Assembly: GCA_016717335.1 (NCBI GenBank)
Contig: JADKFS010000002.1
Span: forward strand, 765,291-829,290
DNA: 64,000 bases
Direction of reading: 5' to 3'
Source of the DNA: Candidatus Ribeiella danica
Lineage (GTDB): Bacteria; Chloroflexota; Chloroflexia; Chloroflexales; Roseiflexaceae
Under the pieces are notes generated by a model. It was not told where the DNA came from. It worked only from the letters and a program-made list of their open reading frames with translations, and searched no databases. Of this stretch, positions 8,542 through 17,551 are shown one piece after another. Made by a program: the position numbers and the translations under genes. The stretch's first letter is position 1; each line of letters starts with the position of its first letter.

Positions 8542-11500
8542 ATGTCACACTCTCGTTCTCGCGCCTCGACGCGGCGGATGCGCCGGGGTGGACTCGTCAC
8601 ACTGGCACTACTGCTGGCGCTAAGCCTGCTCACGGCCTTCGCGGCCAGCGCGGCGCCATCGCAGACCGGCGCGACGATCGCGAGCGACCTGGCCGACTAC
8701 AATCCCGGCGGGAAGGTCACGCTGACCGGCGCGGGCTGGGCTTCGCAGGAGGCTGTCCACATCGTCGTGAACGACACGGTCGGTCAAACGTGGCAGTACA
8801 CCGCCGACGTGACCGCCGGCGATAGTGGCGGCTTCACCCACTCGTTCAATCTTCCGAACTATTTCGTATCGGACTACGACGTCACCGCGGTCGGGCCAGC
8901 TTCCGGCACCGCGACGACCGCGTTCACCGACGCGAATCCCTCGGCCGACATTGACCAGTGCGCGAACGACCCGGCCCCGTCGCCCAACACCGACGGCTGC
9001 AACAGCAGCGCGAGCGACTGGGTGAACGGAAACCTGGGCGCCAGCAAGGCTGTCTACTTCGAGGGCGACTCGATTCCGTATCGCCTGAGGTTCGACAACC
9101 TGAGCCTTGCCTCGCACACGGTCACGATCGAGTGGGACACGACCAAGAGCAGCAAGCACGCGCTCGATTACCTCACGACCTTCAACCGCACCGTAGCCAA
9201 TGCAGATCCCTGCCTGGGGGTCAGCGGGTGCGGCTCGCCCAGCACGTTCGCCATCCCGGCCGACCCGCAGGTCACGGGCGCGGGCGTGACGCCGGTCGCC
9301 GGCAACTTCACGCTCTACGGCGGGACGATCACGTCCGTCAGCGCTTACTCCTACCCCAACGGCACCGGCTTCAGCGGCGACAAGTCCGCGCAGATCTCGA
9401 TCACCTTCAACGCGAGTGTCGTGGACCCCGTTCTCGCTTGGGGCGGTCACATCTCCACCCGGGCGGACTGGGGCCTGACCAACTCGGCCGTCGCGATCTC
9501 CGGCTCGCCGTACCACACGCGCCTGATCGACCTGGACGGCTCCGGCGGTAACCAGGACCGCTCGCTCTCGGCCGACGCGGTGATCTTCCCCGGCTCGATC
9601 ACGATTATCAAGCAGGCCAGCCCCGAGGGATCGACCTCGTTCCCGTTCACCGCGTCGCCTGCGCCGCTGGCGAACTTCTCGCTGGTGGACGACGGCACCT
9701 CGGCCAACACGAAGGTGTTCAGCAACATCACGAACTTCACGACCTATCAGGTCGCGGAGAGCACGCCTTCGGGCTGGAACCTGACCGGCATCGTCTGCTC
9801 GGTGACGAGCGATAACGGCGGCTCGCAGACGATCAGCAGCCCGACGGTCTCGATCAACCTCCAGGAAGGTGAGAACGTCACCTGCACGTACTCGAACCAG
9901 CAGCAGAAAGCGCATCTGAAGCTGGTCAAGACCGTGACCAACGACAACGGCGGCACGGCGGTGGCGACCGACTTCACGCTCAGCGCGAACGGCCCGACGC
10001 CGATCTCGGGCGCGGGCGGCGCTGAGAGTGACGTCAACGCCGGCAGCTACAGCCTGAGCGAGACCAATGTGGCCGGCTACGCCGCCGGCAGCTGGTCGTG
10101 CGTCGGCGGCACGCAGAACGGCGCGAACATCACCCTGGCGGCGGGCCAGAGCGCGACCTGCACGATCAACAATAACGACATCGCGCCCAAGCTGCACCTG
10201 CGCAAGGTGGTGGTGAACGACAATGGCGGCACGGCGACGGTGGCGGACTTCACGCTGACGGCCAACGGCGCCGGCTCGAATGACCTGTCCGGCACCAGCC
10301 CGGTCGACTCGGGCGCCGGCCTCAAGGCCGATACCTGGGCGCTGTCCGAGACCAGTGTGGCCGGCTACGCCGCCAGCGCCTGGGACTGCGTGGGCGGCAG
10401 CCAGAGCGGCAGCAACATCAGCGTCGGCATCGGCGGCGAGGCCACCTGCACGATCACCAACGACGACATCGCGCCCAAGCTGCACCTGCGCAAGGTTGTC
10501 ATCAACAATAACGGCGGCAGCGCGACGGTGGGGGGGTGGGGGGTGGGGTGGGGGCCGGGGCGGGCCCGGGCCTGTCCGGCACCAGCCCGGTCGACTCGGG
10601 CGCCTGGCCCCCAGGCCGATACCTGGGCGCTGTCCGAGACCAGTGTGGGGGGCCGCCCCGCGCGGGGGGGGGGCTGCGTGGGCGGCAGCCAGAGCGGCAG
10701 CAACATCAGCGTCGGCATCGGCGGCGAGGCCACCTGCACGATCACCAACGACGACCAGACCGCGCACCTCAAGCTGGTCAAGGGGTGGCGGCGGGGGGCG
10801 GGGGGGGGCGCGGGGGCCCGGGGCCGGCGCCGGGGGGGGGGGGGCGGGGGGGGGGGGGGGGGGGGGGGGGTGGTGGTGAACGACAACGGCGGCACGGCGA
10901 CGGCGGCCGACTGGACGCTCAGCGCATCCGGCCCGACGCCGATCTCGGGCGCGGGCGGCGCCGAGAGTGATGTCAACGCCGGCAGCTACAGCCTGAGCGA
11001 GAGCGCCGGGCCAGCCGGGTACACCACCACGGGCTACGACTGTGGCGCCTCCGTGACCCTGGCGCTCGGCGAGAGCAAGACCTGCACGATCACCAACGAC
11101 GACCAGACCGCGCACCTCAAGCTGGTCAAGGTGGTGGTGAACGACAACGGCGGCACGGCGACGGCGGCCAACTGGACGCTCAGCGCATCCGGCCCGACGC
11201 CGATCTCGGGCGCGGGCGGCGTGTCGAGCAATGTGGCCGCCGGCAGCTACAGCCTGAGCGAGAGCGGCGGGCCAGCCGGCTACTCGACCGCCGGCTACGA
11301 CTGCGGCGCGTCGGTGACCCTGGCGCTCGGCGAGAGCAAGACCTGCACGATCACCAACGACGACATCGCGCCCAAGCTGCACCTGCGCAAGGTCGTCATC
11401 AACAATAACGGCGGCAGCGCGACGGTGGCGAACTTCACGCTGACGGCCAACGGCGCCGGCTCGAATGACCTGTCCGGCACCAGCCCGGTCGACTCAGGCG

Positions 11501-12489
11501 CCGGCCTCAAGGCCGACACCTGGGCGCTGTCCGAGACCACCCTGTACGGCTACACGGCCAGCAGCTGGGTGTGTGTCGGCGGCACGCAGAGCGGCAGCAA
11601 CATCAGCGTCGGCATCGGCGGCGAGGCCACCTGCACGATCACCAACGACGACCAGCCCGGCACGATCGTCATCAAGAAGATCACCAAGCCGGCGAACACC
11701 GGGAGCTTCAGCTTCACGACGACCGGCACGGGCTACGGCGGCTTCACCCTGCCCGGTGGCGGCCAGAACAGCCAGACCCTGAACGCCGGCAACTACACGG
11801 TCAAGGAGTCGACGCAGCTGGGCTGGATCTTGACCGGCATCGGCGGCTCCAGCGACCCCAACACGCCGTACAACTGCGTCATCACCGGCAGCGGGGGGAG
11901 CACTGGTGTCGGCGACCTGAACACGCAGACCGCCACGATCAGCCTGAAGAACGGCGACACCGTGACCTGCACGTTCGAGAACACCGGCCAGGGCGTGACC
12001 CGCACCCAGGGCTTCTGGGCCACGCACACCCCGCTCGCGAACATCGCCTGGTTCGGCGGGACCGCCTTCGGGCACACCTTCCCCGGCGTCGCGGGTGTGT
12101 CCGGCATCGGCAACACGACGCTCTGCGGGCGACCCATTGACACGCTTGGCAAGCTGATGGGCGGTTTCTGGAGCGACGTCTCGAAGACGAGCACTGGCAC
12201 CAAGCGCTCAGCGCTCGACCAGGCCAGGATGCAGCTGCTGCAGCAGCTGCTCGCGGCCGAGCTGAACGCCTCGGCCTTCGGCAGCGTGCCGAGCGGCGGA
12301 TCGGCCATGTTCGCGCAGTGGGAGGCCGCGTATTGCGGCACGAACACGAACGCGATCAAGAACGCCCAGGCCCAGGCGGCTGCGTTCAACAGCCAGGGCG
12401 ACAACAGCACCTTCACGCCAGGAACGTCGGCCGACAGCAAGTACGCCCGGTCGATCGCCAACCTCATCTTCTGGAACACCTTGCCGTAA
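8542..12489 (+). CDS. Large secreted repeat protein with prealbumin-like domains
   Basis: The start MSHSRSRASTRRMRRGGL has AGAGGAG 8 nt upstream and leads into a signal peptide, cleavage probable after ASA (about residue 38). An N-terminal region of about 400 residues is unassigned. Then come about six copies of a 87-96 residue beta-rich unit starting at nt 9906, 10184, 10469, 10756, 11104 and 11365. They alternate between a HLKLVK and a LHLRKV type; each carries VNDNGGTAT-like, SYSLSE or TWALSE, and CTITNDD motifs, as in Cna-B/SpaA-like (prealbumin-like) surface modules. A variant unit (TIVIKKITKPANTGSFSF) follows. The last about 160 residues begin TRTQGFWATHTPLANIAWFG and form a domain shared in style with the protein at 15207. 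Likely a cell-surface or sheath protein. Bases 10530-10880 are corrupted by G substitutions, so the residues there are unreliable. Confidence 0.8.
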   Translation: MSHSRSRASTRRMRRGGLVTLALLLALSLLTAFAASAAPSQTGATIASDLADYNPGGKVTLTGAGWASQEAVHIVVNDTVGQTWQYTADVTAGDSGGFTHSFNLPNYFVSDYDVTAVGPASGTATTAFTDANPSADIDQCANDPAPSPNTDGCNSSASDWVNGNLGASKAVYFEGDSIPYRLRFDNLSLASHTVTIEWDTTKSSKHALDYLTTFNRTVANADPCLGVSGCGSPSTFAIPADPQVTGAGVTPVAGNFTLYGGTITSVSAYSYPNGTGFSGDKSAQISITFNASVVDPVLAWGGHISTRADWGLTNSAVAISGSPYHTRLIDLDGSGGNQDRSLSADAVIFPGSITIIKQASPEGSTSFPFTASPAPLANFSLVDDGTSANTKVFSNITNFTTYQVAESTPSGWNLTGIVCSVTSDNGGSQTISSPTVSINLQEGENVTCTYSNQQQKAHLKLVKTVTNDNGGTAVATDFTLSANGPTPISGAGGAESDVNAGSYSLSETNVAGYAAGSWSCVGGTQNGANITLAAGQSATCTINNNDIAPKLHLRKVVVNDNGGTATVADFTLTANGAGSNDLSGTSPVDSGAGLKADTWALSETSVAGYAASAWDCVGGSQSGSNISVGIGGEATCTITNDDIAPKLHLRKVVINNNGGSATVGGWGVGWGPGRARACPAPARSTRAPGPQADTWALSETSVGGRPARGGGCVGGSQSGSNISVGIGGEATCTITNDDQTAHLKLVKGWRRGAGGGAGARGRRRGGGGGGGGGGGGVVVNDNGGTATAADWTLSASGPTPISGAGGAESDVNAGSYSLSESAGPAGYTTTGYDCGASVTLALGESKTCTITNDDQTAHLKLVKVVVNDNGGTATAANWTLSASGPTPISGAGGVSSNVAAGSYSLSESGGPAGYSTAGYDCGASVTLALGESKTCTITNDDIAPKLHLRKVVINNNGGSATVANFTLTANGAGSNDLSGTSPVDSGAGLKADTWALSETTLYGYTASSWVCVGGTQSGSNISVGIGGEATCTITNDDQPGTIVIKKITKPANTGSFSFTTTGTGYGGFTLPGGGQNSQTLNAGNYTVKESTQLGWILTGIGGSSDPNTPYNCVITGSGGSTGVGDLNTQTATISLKNGDTVTCTFENTGQGVTRTQGFWATHTPLANIAWFGGTAFGHTFPGVAGVSGIGNTTLCGRPIDTLGKLMGGFWSDVSKTSTGTKRSALDQARMQLLQQLLAAELNASAFGSVPSGGSAMFAQWEAAYCGTNTNAIKNAQAQAAAFNSQGDNSTFTPGTSADSKYARSIANLIFWNTLP
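10530..10880. other. Probable sequence artefact: bases replaced by G
   Basis: Comparing 10530-10580 with the paralogous unit at 10242-10292 shows the same backbone with A, C and some T positions read as G, and with the frame lost and regained. A similar change lies at 10650-10672. At 10783-10870 about 90 bases of G-dominated sequence, ending in 25 consecutive G (10846-10870), sit between a LVK codon block and the VVVNDNGG block that are adjacent in other units. This looks like base-calling or assembly failure in a repeat, not biology. Confidence 0.8.
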
Positions 12490-12513
12490 GGCTCAATTCC
12501 AGGGATGTCGACG

Positions 12514-12790
12514 TGCCACTGTACGGGCGCGATCTATCGCGCCCGTACGCCTTGCCACTGTACGGGCGCGATCTATCGCGCCCGTACGCCTTGCCACTGT
12601 ACGGGCGCGATCTATCGCGCCCCTACGCCTTTGCCACTGTACGGGCGCGATCTATCGCGCCCCTGCGCCTTGCCACTGTACGGGCGCGATCTATCGCGCC
12701 CCTACGCCTTTGCCACTGTACGGGCGCGATCTATCGCGCCCCTACGCCTTTGCCACTGTACGGGCGCGATATATCGCGCCCCTGCGCCTT
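12514..12790. repeat. Seven tandem copies of a 39-40 bp palindromic unit
   Basis: Units start at 12514, 12553, 12592, 12632, 12671, 12711 and 12751. Each has TGCCACTG followed by GTACGGGCGCGAT-CT-ATCGCGCCCGTAC, a near-perfect 28-bp palindrome; later copies have CCCCTACG or CCCCTGCG on the right arm, and the last has ATAT in the centre. It begins 25 bp after the stop of the large secreted protein. It may act as a set of terminators or mRNA 3' stabilisers, or be a REP-like element; the sequence does not decide. Confidence 0.9.
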
Positions 12791-12800
12791 TCGGGCAATG

Positions 12801-12827
12801 AACTGTCAAGCTCAATTGAACCATGCC
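12801..12827. repeat. Relict right end of an older insertion sequence
   Basis: Bases 12801-12827 match the inner right end of the adjacent element (14462-14488) at 23 of 27 positions (AACTGT..AAG.TC.ATTGAA.CATGCC). They abut the left end of the present element, so a right terminus of an earlier related copy appears to survive here head-to-tail. Confidence 0.6.
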
Positions 12828-14491
12828 TTAGGCATGTTTCAAAATCGAGGGTTCGGGCTTTACAGTTCACCCGAACGACTTGCAACAAAACTCCCTGACA
12901 CGTATGGTTGATGTGCCGCATCCGCCAGCGTATCAGGGAGGACCGTATGAGTCAGGCGCATCCTAGCACGCCCGAGCAGCGGGCGCAATGGGCCAGTCAG
13001 ATGCTTGCACACGACCATGCGTATGGAATGATTACCCATCTGAGCACGACGATCGGCGTGTCGCGCCCGACCCTGTATGCCTGGAAGGCACGTGCCCGAC
13101 AGGCTCTGGCGCACGCCTTTTGCGACACCGCCGGCACGACGCTGGTCACCCTGCAGCTGGCGCGCCACATCCTGACTCTGCTGCTCGAAAGCCATAGCAG
13201 CTACGCCAATATCCAGGTCTGTCTGCAGCGTCTGAGTGGCGTGCGCCTCAGCATCGGCTCGATTACGGCAGTCGTTCATCAAGCCCAAGAGCGTGCGCTC
13301 CAGTGGATGACCAGCCACGTTCCGCCCCACCGCGCCCTGGCGCTGGACGAGATTTACACCAACAACCGCCACGGCGCCTACCTCAATGTCGTGGATACCG
13401 ACAGTTGGGCGGTCTGGGCCGCCGAAGGTCCGTTGCCGGTTGATGCCGAGAGCTGGACCTTGCTGCTCTGGCTGGCGCAGGACCGTGGATTGAAATGGCA
13501 CGCCACCGTCAGTGACGGCGGCGACGCGCTGCGCTCGGCCTGCCAGACGGTCGACCCCGACGGGCGGCACGAACGCGATCATTGGCATCTGTTGCACACC
13601 TGGAGCCAGGTGCAGCACCGGCTTGCCCGCCGTCTGCGAACGTTGCAGGAACGCACGCCGACGGTGGAACGCCAAGCCGCGCGGCTGGCGGCGGGCCGCA
13701 AACCACGTGGCGGCAACCCGCGCACCGATCTGGACGCGCATCACGCGGAGATCGCTGACCTGGAACGCACGCTCAAAGAACTGCGGGCGCTCGGCCAGAT
13801 CCTGCGCGATGCGCTGGCGGTGATTGTACTGGACCGGGATGGCATTCAGGCGGCGCCGCGCCGCCAGCAGAACCTGATGGTGGTGCTGGAGTTGCTCTGC
13901 GAGCCTGCTGAGCAGCGCGCCCACCGTGGGCAGGCCGAACTCAAGCTCCTGCAGACGCACGTGCGGTTGGCGCAAGGATCGCTGTTGACCTTCGTAGCGC
14001 CGCTGGACGCGGTCCAGCAAGCGATCCGTCCGGTGGTGGGGTCGGACGGTTTGACTCTGATCGGATGGGCTTGGCTGCGGCGGACGATCCTGGCGTGGGA
14101 TACCGAGCAACTGGTCGCTGGGCTGCCGGAAGGATGGCGCGCGGGCGCGCGGGTGCTGATCCACGCCTGGGAGACGGCCACGCGGGCCAGCAGCGCGGTC
14201 GAAAACTGGCACTCGATCGTGCGACCGCATCTGGCGGTGCATCGCTGTCTGTCGCCGGGGTTGTTGGCGCTGCTGGCGGTCTGGCATAATCATCGTGTGT
14301 TCACGCGCGGCGTCCATAAGGGTCACAGTCCATTGCACTTGAGTGGCATGCTGGAGGCGCCGACCGATTGGCTGGTCGCGTTGGGCTATCCGCCAGCGTC
14401 TATCCAGGCAATCTCCACAAGCGAGCCTTTGGGCGAACTGGCGTTGGCCGCGTAGTGCCTAAACTGTAAAGTTCGATTGAAACATGCCTAA
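12828..14491. mobile_element. Complete insertion sequence with DDE transposase
   Basis: The ends are imperfect inverted repeats: left TTAGGCATGTTTCAAAATCG followed by CTTTACAGTT, right (reverse complement) TTAGGCATGTTTCAATCGAA followed by CTTTACAGTT. The element is about 1.66 kb and carries one intact transposase. No flanking target duplication is visible. It lies between the secreted-protein gene's palindromic array and a terminator-like hairpin at 14501, so it may have separated that gene from its terminator. Confidence 0.85.
12947..14455 (+). CDS. DDE-type transposase (family not assigned)
   Basis: The 502-residue product catalyses movement of the surrounding element. The start at 12947 has GGGAGGA 5 nt upstream. 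Residues 1-65 hold an HTH (YGMITHLSTTIGVSRPTLYA). A catalytic core is suggested by ALDEIYTNNRHGAYLNVVDT (first Asp), SDGGDALRSACQ with DHWHLLHTW (second Asp region) and SSAVENWHSIVRPH (Glu), with an inserted helical, Arg-rich stretch between. It is uninterrupted, so the element may still be active. I do not recognise the exact IS family. Confidence 0.85.
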   Translation: MSQAHPSTPEQRAQWASQMLAHDHAYGMITHLSTTIGVSRPTLYAWKARARQALAHAFCDTAGTTLVTLQLARHILTLLLESHSSYANIQVCLQRLSGVRLSIGSITAVVHQAQERALQWMTSHVPPHRALALDEIYTNNRHGAYLNVVDTDSWAVWAAEGPLPVDAESWTLLLWLAQDRGLKWHATVSDGGDALRSACQTVDPDGRHERDHWHLLHTWSQVQHRLARRLRTLQERTPTVERQAARLAAGRKPRGGNPRTDLDAHHAEIADLERTLKELRALGQILRDALAVIVLDRDGIQAAPRRQQNLMVVLELLCEPAEQRAHRGQAELKLLQTHVRLAQGSLLTFVAPLDAVQQAIRPVVGSDGLTLIGWAWLRRTILAWDTEQLVAGLPEGWRAGARVLIHAWETATRASSAVENWHSIVRPHLAVHRCLSPGLLALLAVWHNHRVFTRGVHKGHSPLHLSGMLEAPTDWLVALGYPPASIQAISTSEPLGELALAA

Positions 14492-14500
14492 CGCAAGGAA

Positions 14501-14527
14501 GGAGGTCCGGGCAGCGCCCGGGCCTCC
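14501..14527 (+). terminator. Hairpin, probable terminator
   Basis: GGAGGTCCGGGC-AGC-GCCCGGGCCTCC forms a 12-bp stem with one G-T pair, followed by TGCTCGCTTTCT. It lies 10 bp after the insertion sequence; before insertion it would have been the nearest strong hairpin downstream of the secreted-protein gene. Confidence 0.6.
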
Positions 14528-15206
14528 TGCTCGCTTTCTACCACGTTCGGGTGCAAAGACATGGTTCTGACATCGTCCATCGTCCCGCAAGCCGGGGCGG
14601 CCCGCCTAAGAAAATCTTAAGGGCATCATTAGGGCAAACAATGTACGAAAGGGGCCGATCGATGCTCTTATCTATAGAGGAGACTATATCGAGCACACGA
14701 GGAGCGGAGAGCGGGGGTAACAGTCACACCTGAACCGATCCAGACTTCCCGGCCCGCGCCGGCCGGAAGCGCGCTGTGATGGCACATGAAAGAGCGGAGA
14801 GCGTTAGGGGCGCTCTCCGCTCGGCGACCAGCACAGATCATTGCCCGACGCTGCCAGCATCCGGTGCCTGTGTTCGTGCGCTTGATCACGCCCATTATAG
14901 AGCCACTTTCGCGCTTTCTCAAGCGATCGGGAATGAGAAAGCGATAAACATTTTGTAAACGTGCGGACACACGCCCGCCGCGATGCACCCGCCACACGCA
15001 GCGTTGCTATCAGGCAGGAGGCAGCTATCAAAGAGACCCGGCGGAAGAATGGAGCGGAAGGGACGGACGGAGAGGTCGCCGGCGCGGATCGGCAAGCAGC
15101 AATACACTGGGTCCACTCCCAGCTCTGGCGCGCGGCCAGCGGCTTTGCGGGCATGCATACCGCGCGGTACGGATGGATGATGGCAAAACACATAGGAGAT
15201 TCAATC
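14528..15206. other. Leader region with a second strong hairpin
   Basis: About 680 bp lies between the terminator and the next secreted protein. A 12-bp-stem hairpin, GAGCGGAGAGCG...CGCTCTCCGCTC, is at 14792-14822; it could end a short transcript, but no convincing gene precedes it (the best short frame, 14551-14733, has no ribosome-binding site and no recognisable sequence). The ribosome-binding site TAGGAGA for the next gene is at 15193-15199. Confidence 0.5.
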
Positions 15207-17024
15207 ATGCGACGACGTTTTCTGATCCTGGTCGCGCTGGCCGCGCTGCTGGCGATGCTGGTGCCGATGGCGGTGTCGGCCAATTCGCCGGTCAACGGCG
15301 CGGCGTTCACGACCGTCAACGAGTCGGTCGACGGCACCGGACACTGCAAGAACGGCAACCCCAACACCAACTGTAACATCTACGACGGCAAGGAGTTTGT
15401 CTGGATGAACGGCGGTCCGAGCACCGCCTATGTCGGCGACGGCACGTACTTCTTCGCGGTGCTGGACCCGGGCGGCCAGGCCGACCCGAACGACGGCGCG
15501 GCCAAGAATCTGTCGGACGACTACGACACCTACACGAACCGGACGTTCAGCGTCAGCGGCGGCACGGTCACCTACGGCGGCTCGCACGACTTCGCCAACA
15601 ACAAGATCCGCCTGATGCCCTACGCCGACACGACCAACCCCGGCGGCGTCTACATCCTGGCGATCTGCTCGCTGGCGGATGGCTACCCCGCGAATGCGTC
15701 CGACTGCAAGTACGACGCGTTCAAGGTTCAGGAGGGCGAGGTCGTCAATGGCGAGCCGCTGACCATCAGCAAGAATGCAGACGGCGCCTACGATAACACC
15801 TACACCTGGACGATCGCCAAGAGCGTCGACAAGACCTACGTCACACAGGCGAGCGGCAACGTGACCTTCACCTACACGGTCAGCGTAGGCCATGACGCCG
15901 GGACGAGCAGTAACGTGACGGTTAGCGGCACGATTACGGTCTTTAACCCGAACGACGCGCCTGTGGTAGGCGACGTTAGCGACATCCTCTCAGATGGGAC
16001 TGTCTGCAGTGTAACCGGGGGCTCGACCGCAACCTTCCAGAAGGGCGACAACGAATTCGCCTACTCCTGCGACTTGAGTGGCCTCCCGCAGGGCCAGCTC
16101 GATAATACGGCCAGTGTGAGTTGGTCCGAGCAGTTACTCAATAACGGCGCGCTGCTGGCCGCAGGCTCGGCGAACTTCACGTTCAGCGACATCAGCTTCA
16201 CCGAGAACGCGATCGACGAGTGCGTGAGTGTCTCCGACAGCTACGCCGGCGCTCTTGGCACGGTCTGCGTCGGCGACGACAACCCGACGAGCTTCACCTA
16301 CACGCGCACGGTGCCCGTTGTGGCGAACGCCTGTGTTGACTACGACAACACCGCCACCTTCACGACCAACGACACCGGCGCGACCGGCTCGGCCAGCCAG
16401 ACCGTCACCGTCTGCGGCCCGGTCAAGGGCGGCCTGACCATGGGCTTCTGGCAGAACCCGAACGGCCAGAATATCATCAAGAGTTCACCCACAACCAGCA
16501 CCCTGGTTGGCACCAAGACCATAGCGGTCTGCAACGTTGGCACCTGGCTGCGCACCACCTACGCGCCATTTGCAGATCTGAAGTCGAATGCGACCTGTGC
16601 TGAAGTTGCCACCTACGTCACCAACGTCATCAAGGCCGCCAACGCCTCCGGCGCCGCGATGAACGCGATGCTGAAGGGCCAGATGCTGGCGACAGCGCTG
16701 GACGTCTACTTCAGCGACACCACGATCTTCGGCAGCAACCCGCCGATCAAGGCATACAACGGCGGCTACACCAACCTCGGCAGTGTGAAGGTGGACCTGA
16801 CCAAGGTCTGCAAGAACATCGCCGGCGGCTGCACTATCTATGAGAACACCAGCAGCGCCTTCGGCGGCGCGACGAGCCTGACCGTCTCGCAGCTGCTGAG
16901 CTACGCGGCGAGCCAGTCCAACGCCGGCGGCAGCGCCTGGTACGGCCAGGTCAAGGCCACCCAGGAGCTGGCCAAGGACACCTTCGACGCGATCAACAAC
17001 CAGGTCGCGTTCGTAGCGCCGTAG
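15207..17024 (+). CDS. Secreted protein with GFW C-terminal domain
   Basis: The 605-residue product starts MRRRFLILVALAALLAMLVP with a signal peptide, cleavage after VSA (about residue 25). TAGGAGA lies 7 nt before the ATG. The middle is beta-rich with Asn, Thr and paired Cys: DYDTYTNRTFSVSGGTVTYG, then a region resembling DUF11/CARDB-like modules (GNVTFTYTVSVGHDAGTSSN). From about residue 408 the C-terminus begins GGLTMGFWQNPNGQNIIKSS, parallel to TRTQGFWATHTPLAN in the protein ending at 12489, and is followed by conserved Cys. Probably an exported or surface-layer protein; the pair suggests a common export or assembly fate. Function unknown. A strong terminator follows at 17070. Confidence 0.8.
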   Translation: MRRRFLILVALAALLAMLVPMAVSANSPVNGAAFTTVNESVDGTGHCKNGNPNTNCNIYDGKEFVWMNGGPSTAYVGDGTYFFAVLDPGGQADPNDGAAKNLSDDYDTYTNRTFSVSGGTVTYGGSHDFANNKIRLMPYADTTNPGGVYILAICSLADGYPANASDCKYDAFKVQEGEVVNGEPLTISKNADGAYDNTYTWTIAKSVDKTYVTQASGNVTFTYTVSVGHDAGTSSNVTVSGTITVFNPNDAPVVGDVSDILSDGTVCSVTGGSTATFQKGDNEFAYSCDLSGLPQGQLDNTASVSWSEQLLNNGALLAAGSANFTFSDISFTENAIDECVSVSDSYAGALGTVCVGDDNPTSFTYTRTVPVVANACVDYDNTATFTTNDTGATGSASQTVTVCGPVKGGLTMGFWQNPNGQNIIKSSPTTSTLVGTKTIAVCNVGTWLRTTYAPFADLKSNATCAEVATYVTNVIKAANASGAAMNAMLKGQMLATALDVYFSDTTIFGSNPPIKAYNGGYTNLGSVKVDLTKVCKNIAGGCTIYENTSSAFGGATSLTVSQLLSYAASQSNAGGSAWYGQVKATQELAKDTFDAINNQVAFVAP

Positions 17025-17069
17025 TCACTGAGCCACCCGGCGCGCAGGCGCCGGTAGGTCGGCAAAAAG

Positions 17070-17103
17070 ACGGCGGGGACTCTGATCGCAGAGTCCCCGC
17101 CGT
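17070..17103 (+). terminator. Rho-independent-like terminator hairpin
   Basis: ACGGCGGGGACTCTG-ATCG-CAGAGTCCCCGCCGT is a perfect 15-bp stem with a 4-nt loop, 45 bp after the stop codon at 17024. There is no long T run after it. Confidence 0.75.
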
Positions 17104-17204
17104 TCGCGTTCGCGGGCAGCTACGTCGATCCGCCCGCCGCGGCGTGGTCGTGGCAGTTGTCATTCGGACGTTTGTGTGGGTGAATAGGCACGCGCCCTTG
17201 CACA

Positions 17205-17470
17205 ATGCCAGCGCAAGGGGCGGGAACGCCAGCGCAAGGGGGAGAAATGCCGGAGCAAGAGGGCGGGAACGCCAGCGCAAGGGGGAGAAATGCCAGAGCA
17301 ACGGGGACATGCGCCGGTGCAACGCGGGGGAACGCCGCAGCAACAGGGGGAAATGCCGGAGCAATAGGGGGGAAATGCCTGAGCAACAGGGGGGGATGCC
17401 AGAGCAAGGGGGAGAAATGCCTGAGCAACGGGGAAAAATGCCAGAGTAACAGGGACATGCGCCGGTACAA
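17205..17470. repeat. Degenerate 21-22 bp tandem repeat, about 12 units
   Basis: The consensus is GAAATGCCRGAGCAACRGGG, with variants such as GGGAACGCCAGCGCAAGGGG and ACATGCGCCGGTGCAACGC. Reading frames through it exist on both strands only because the period is close to a multiple of three. It lies between two genes pointing at each other and contains no recognisable gene. Confidence 0.8.
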
Positions 17471-17551
17471 CGCACAATGCGCGCCCCGATCGCGCCCCGG
17501 CAGGCGCCCTGATCAGGGCAGGGGCGGCTGTGTCTATCCGCCCGCCCCGGC

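Noticed and set aside
8620..11382. A 920-residue minus-strand frame opposite the secreted protein
   Set aside because: Antisense shadow; the plus strand has a signal peptide, ribosome-binding site and repeat domains.
12514..12790. CRISPR-like appearance of the seven-unit array
   Set aside because: Units are directly joined at 39-40 bp with almost no variable spacer, and no cas genes are near.
12860..14338. A 492-residue minus-strand frame opposite the transposase
   Set aside because: Antisense to an intact transposase with a good ribosome-binding site; no domain.
14551..14733. 60-residue plus-strand frame between the two secreted-protein genes
   Set aside because: No ribosome-binding site, no recognisable motif and no conserved context.
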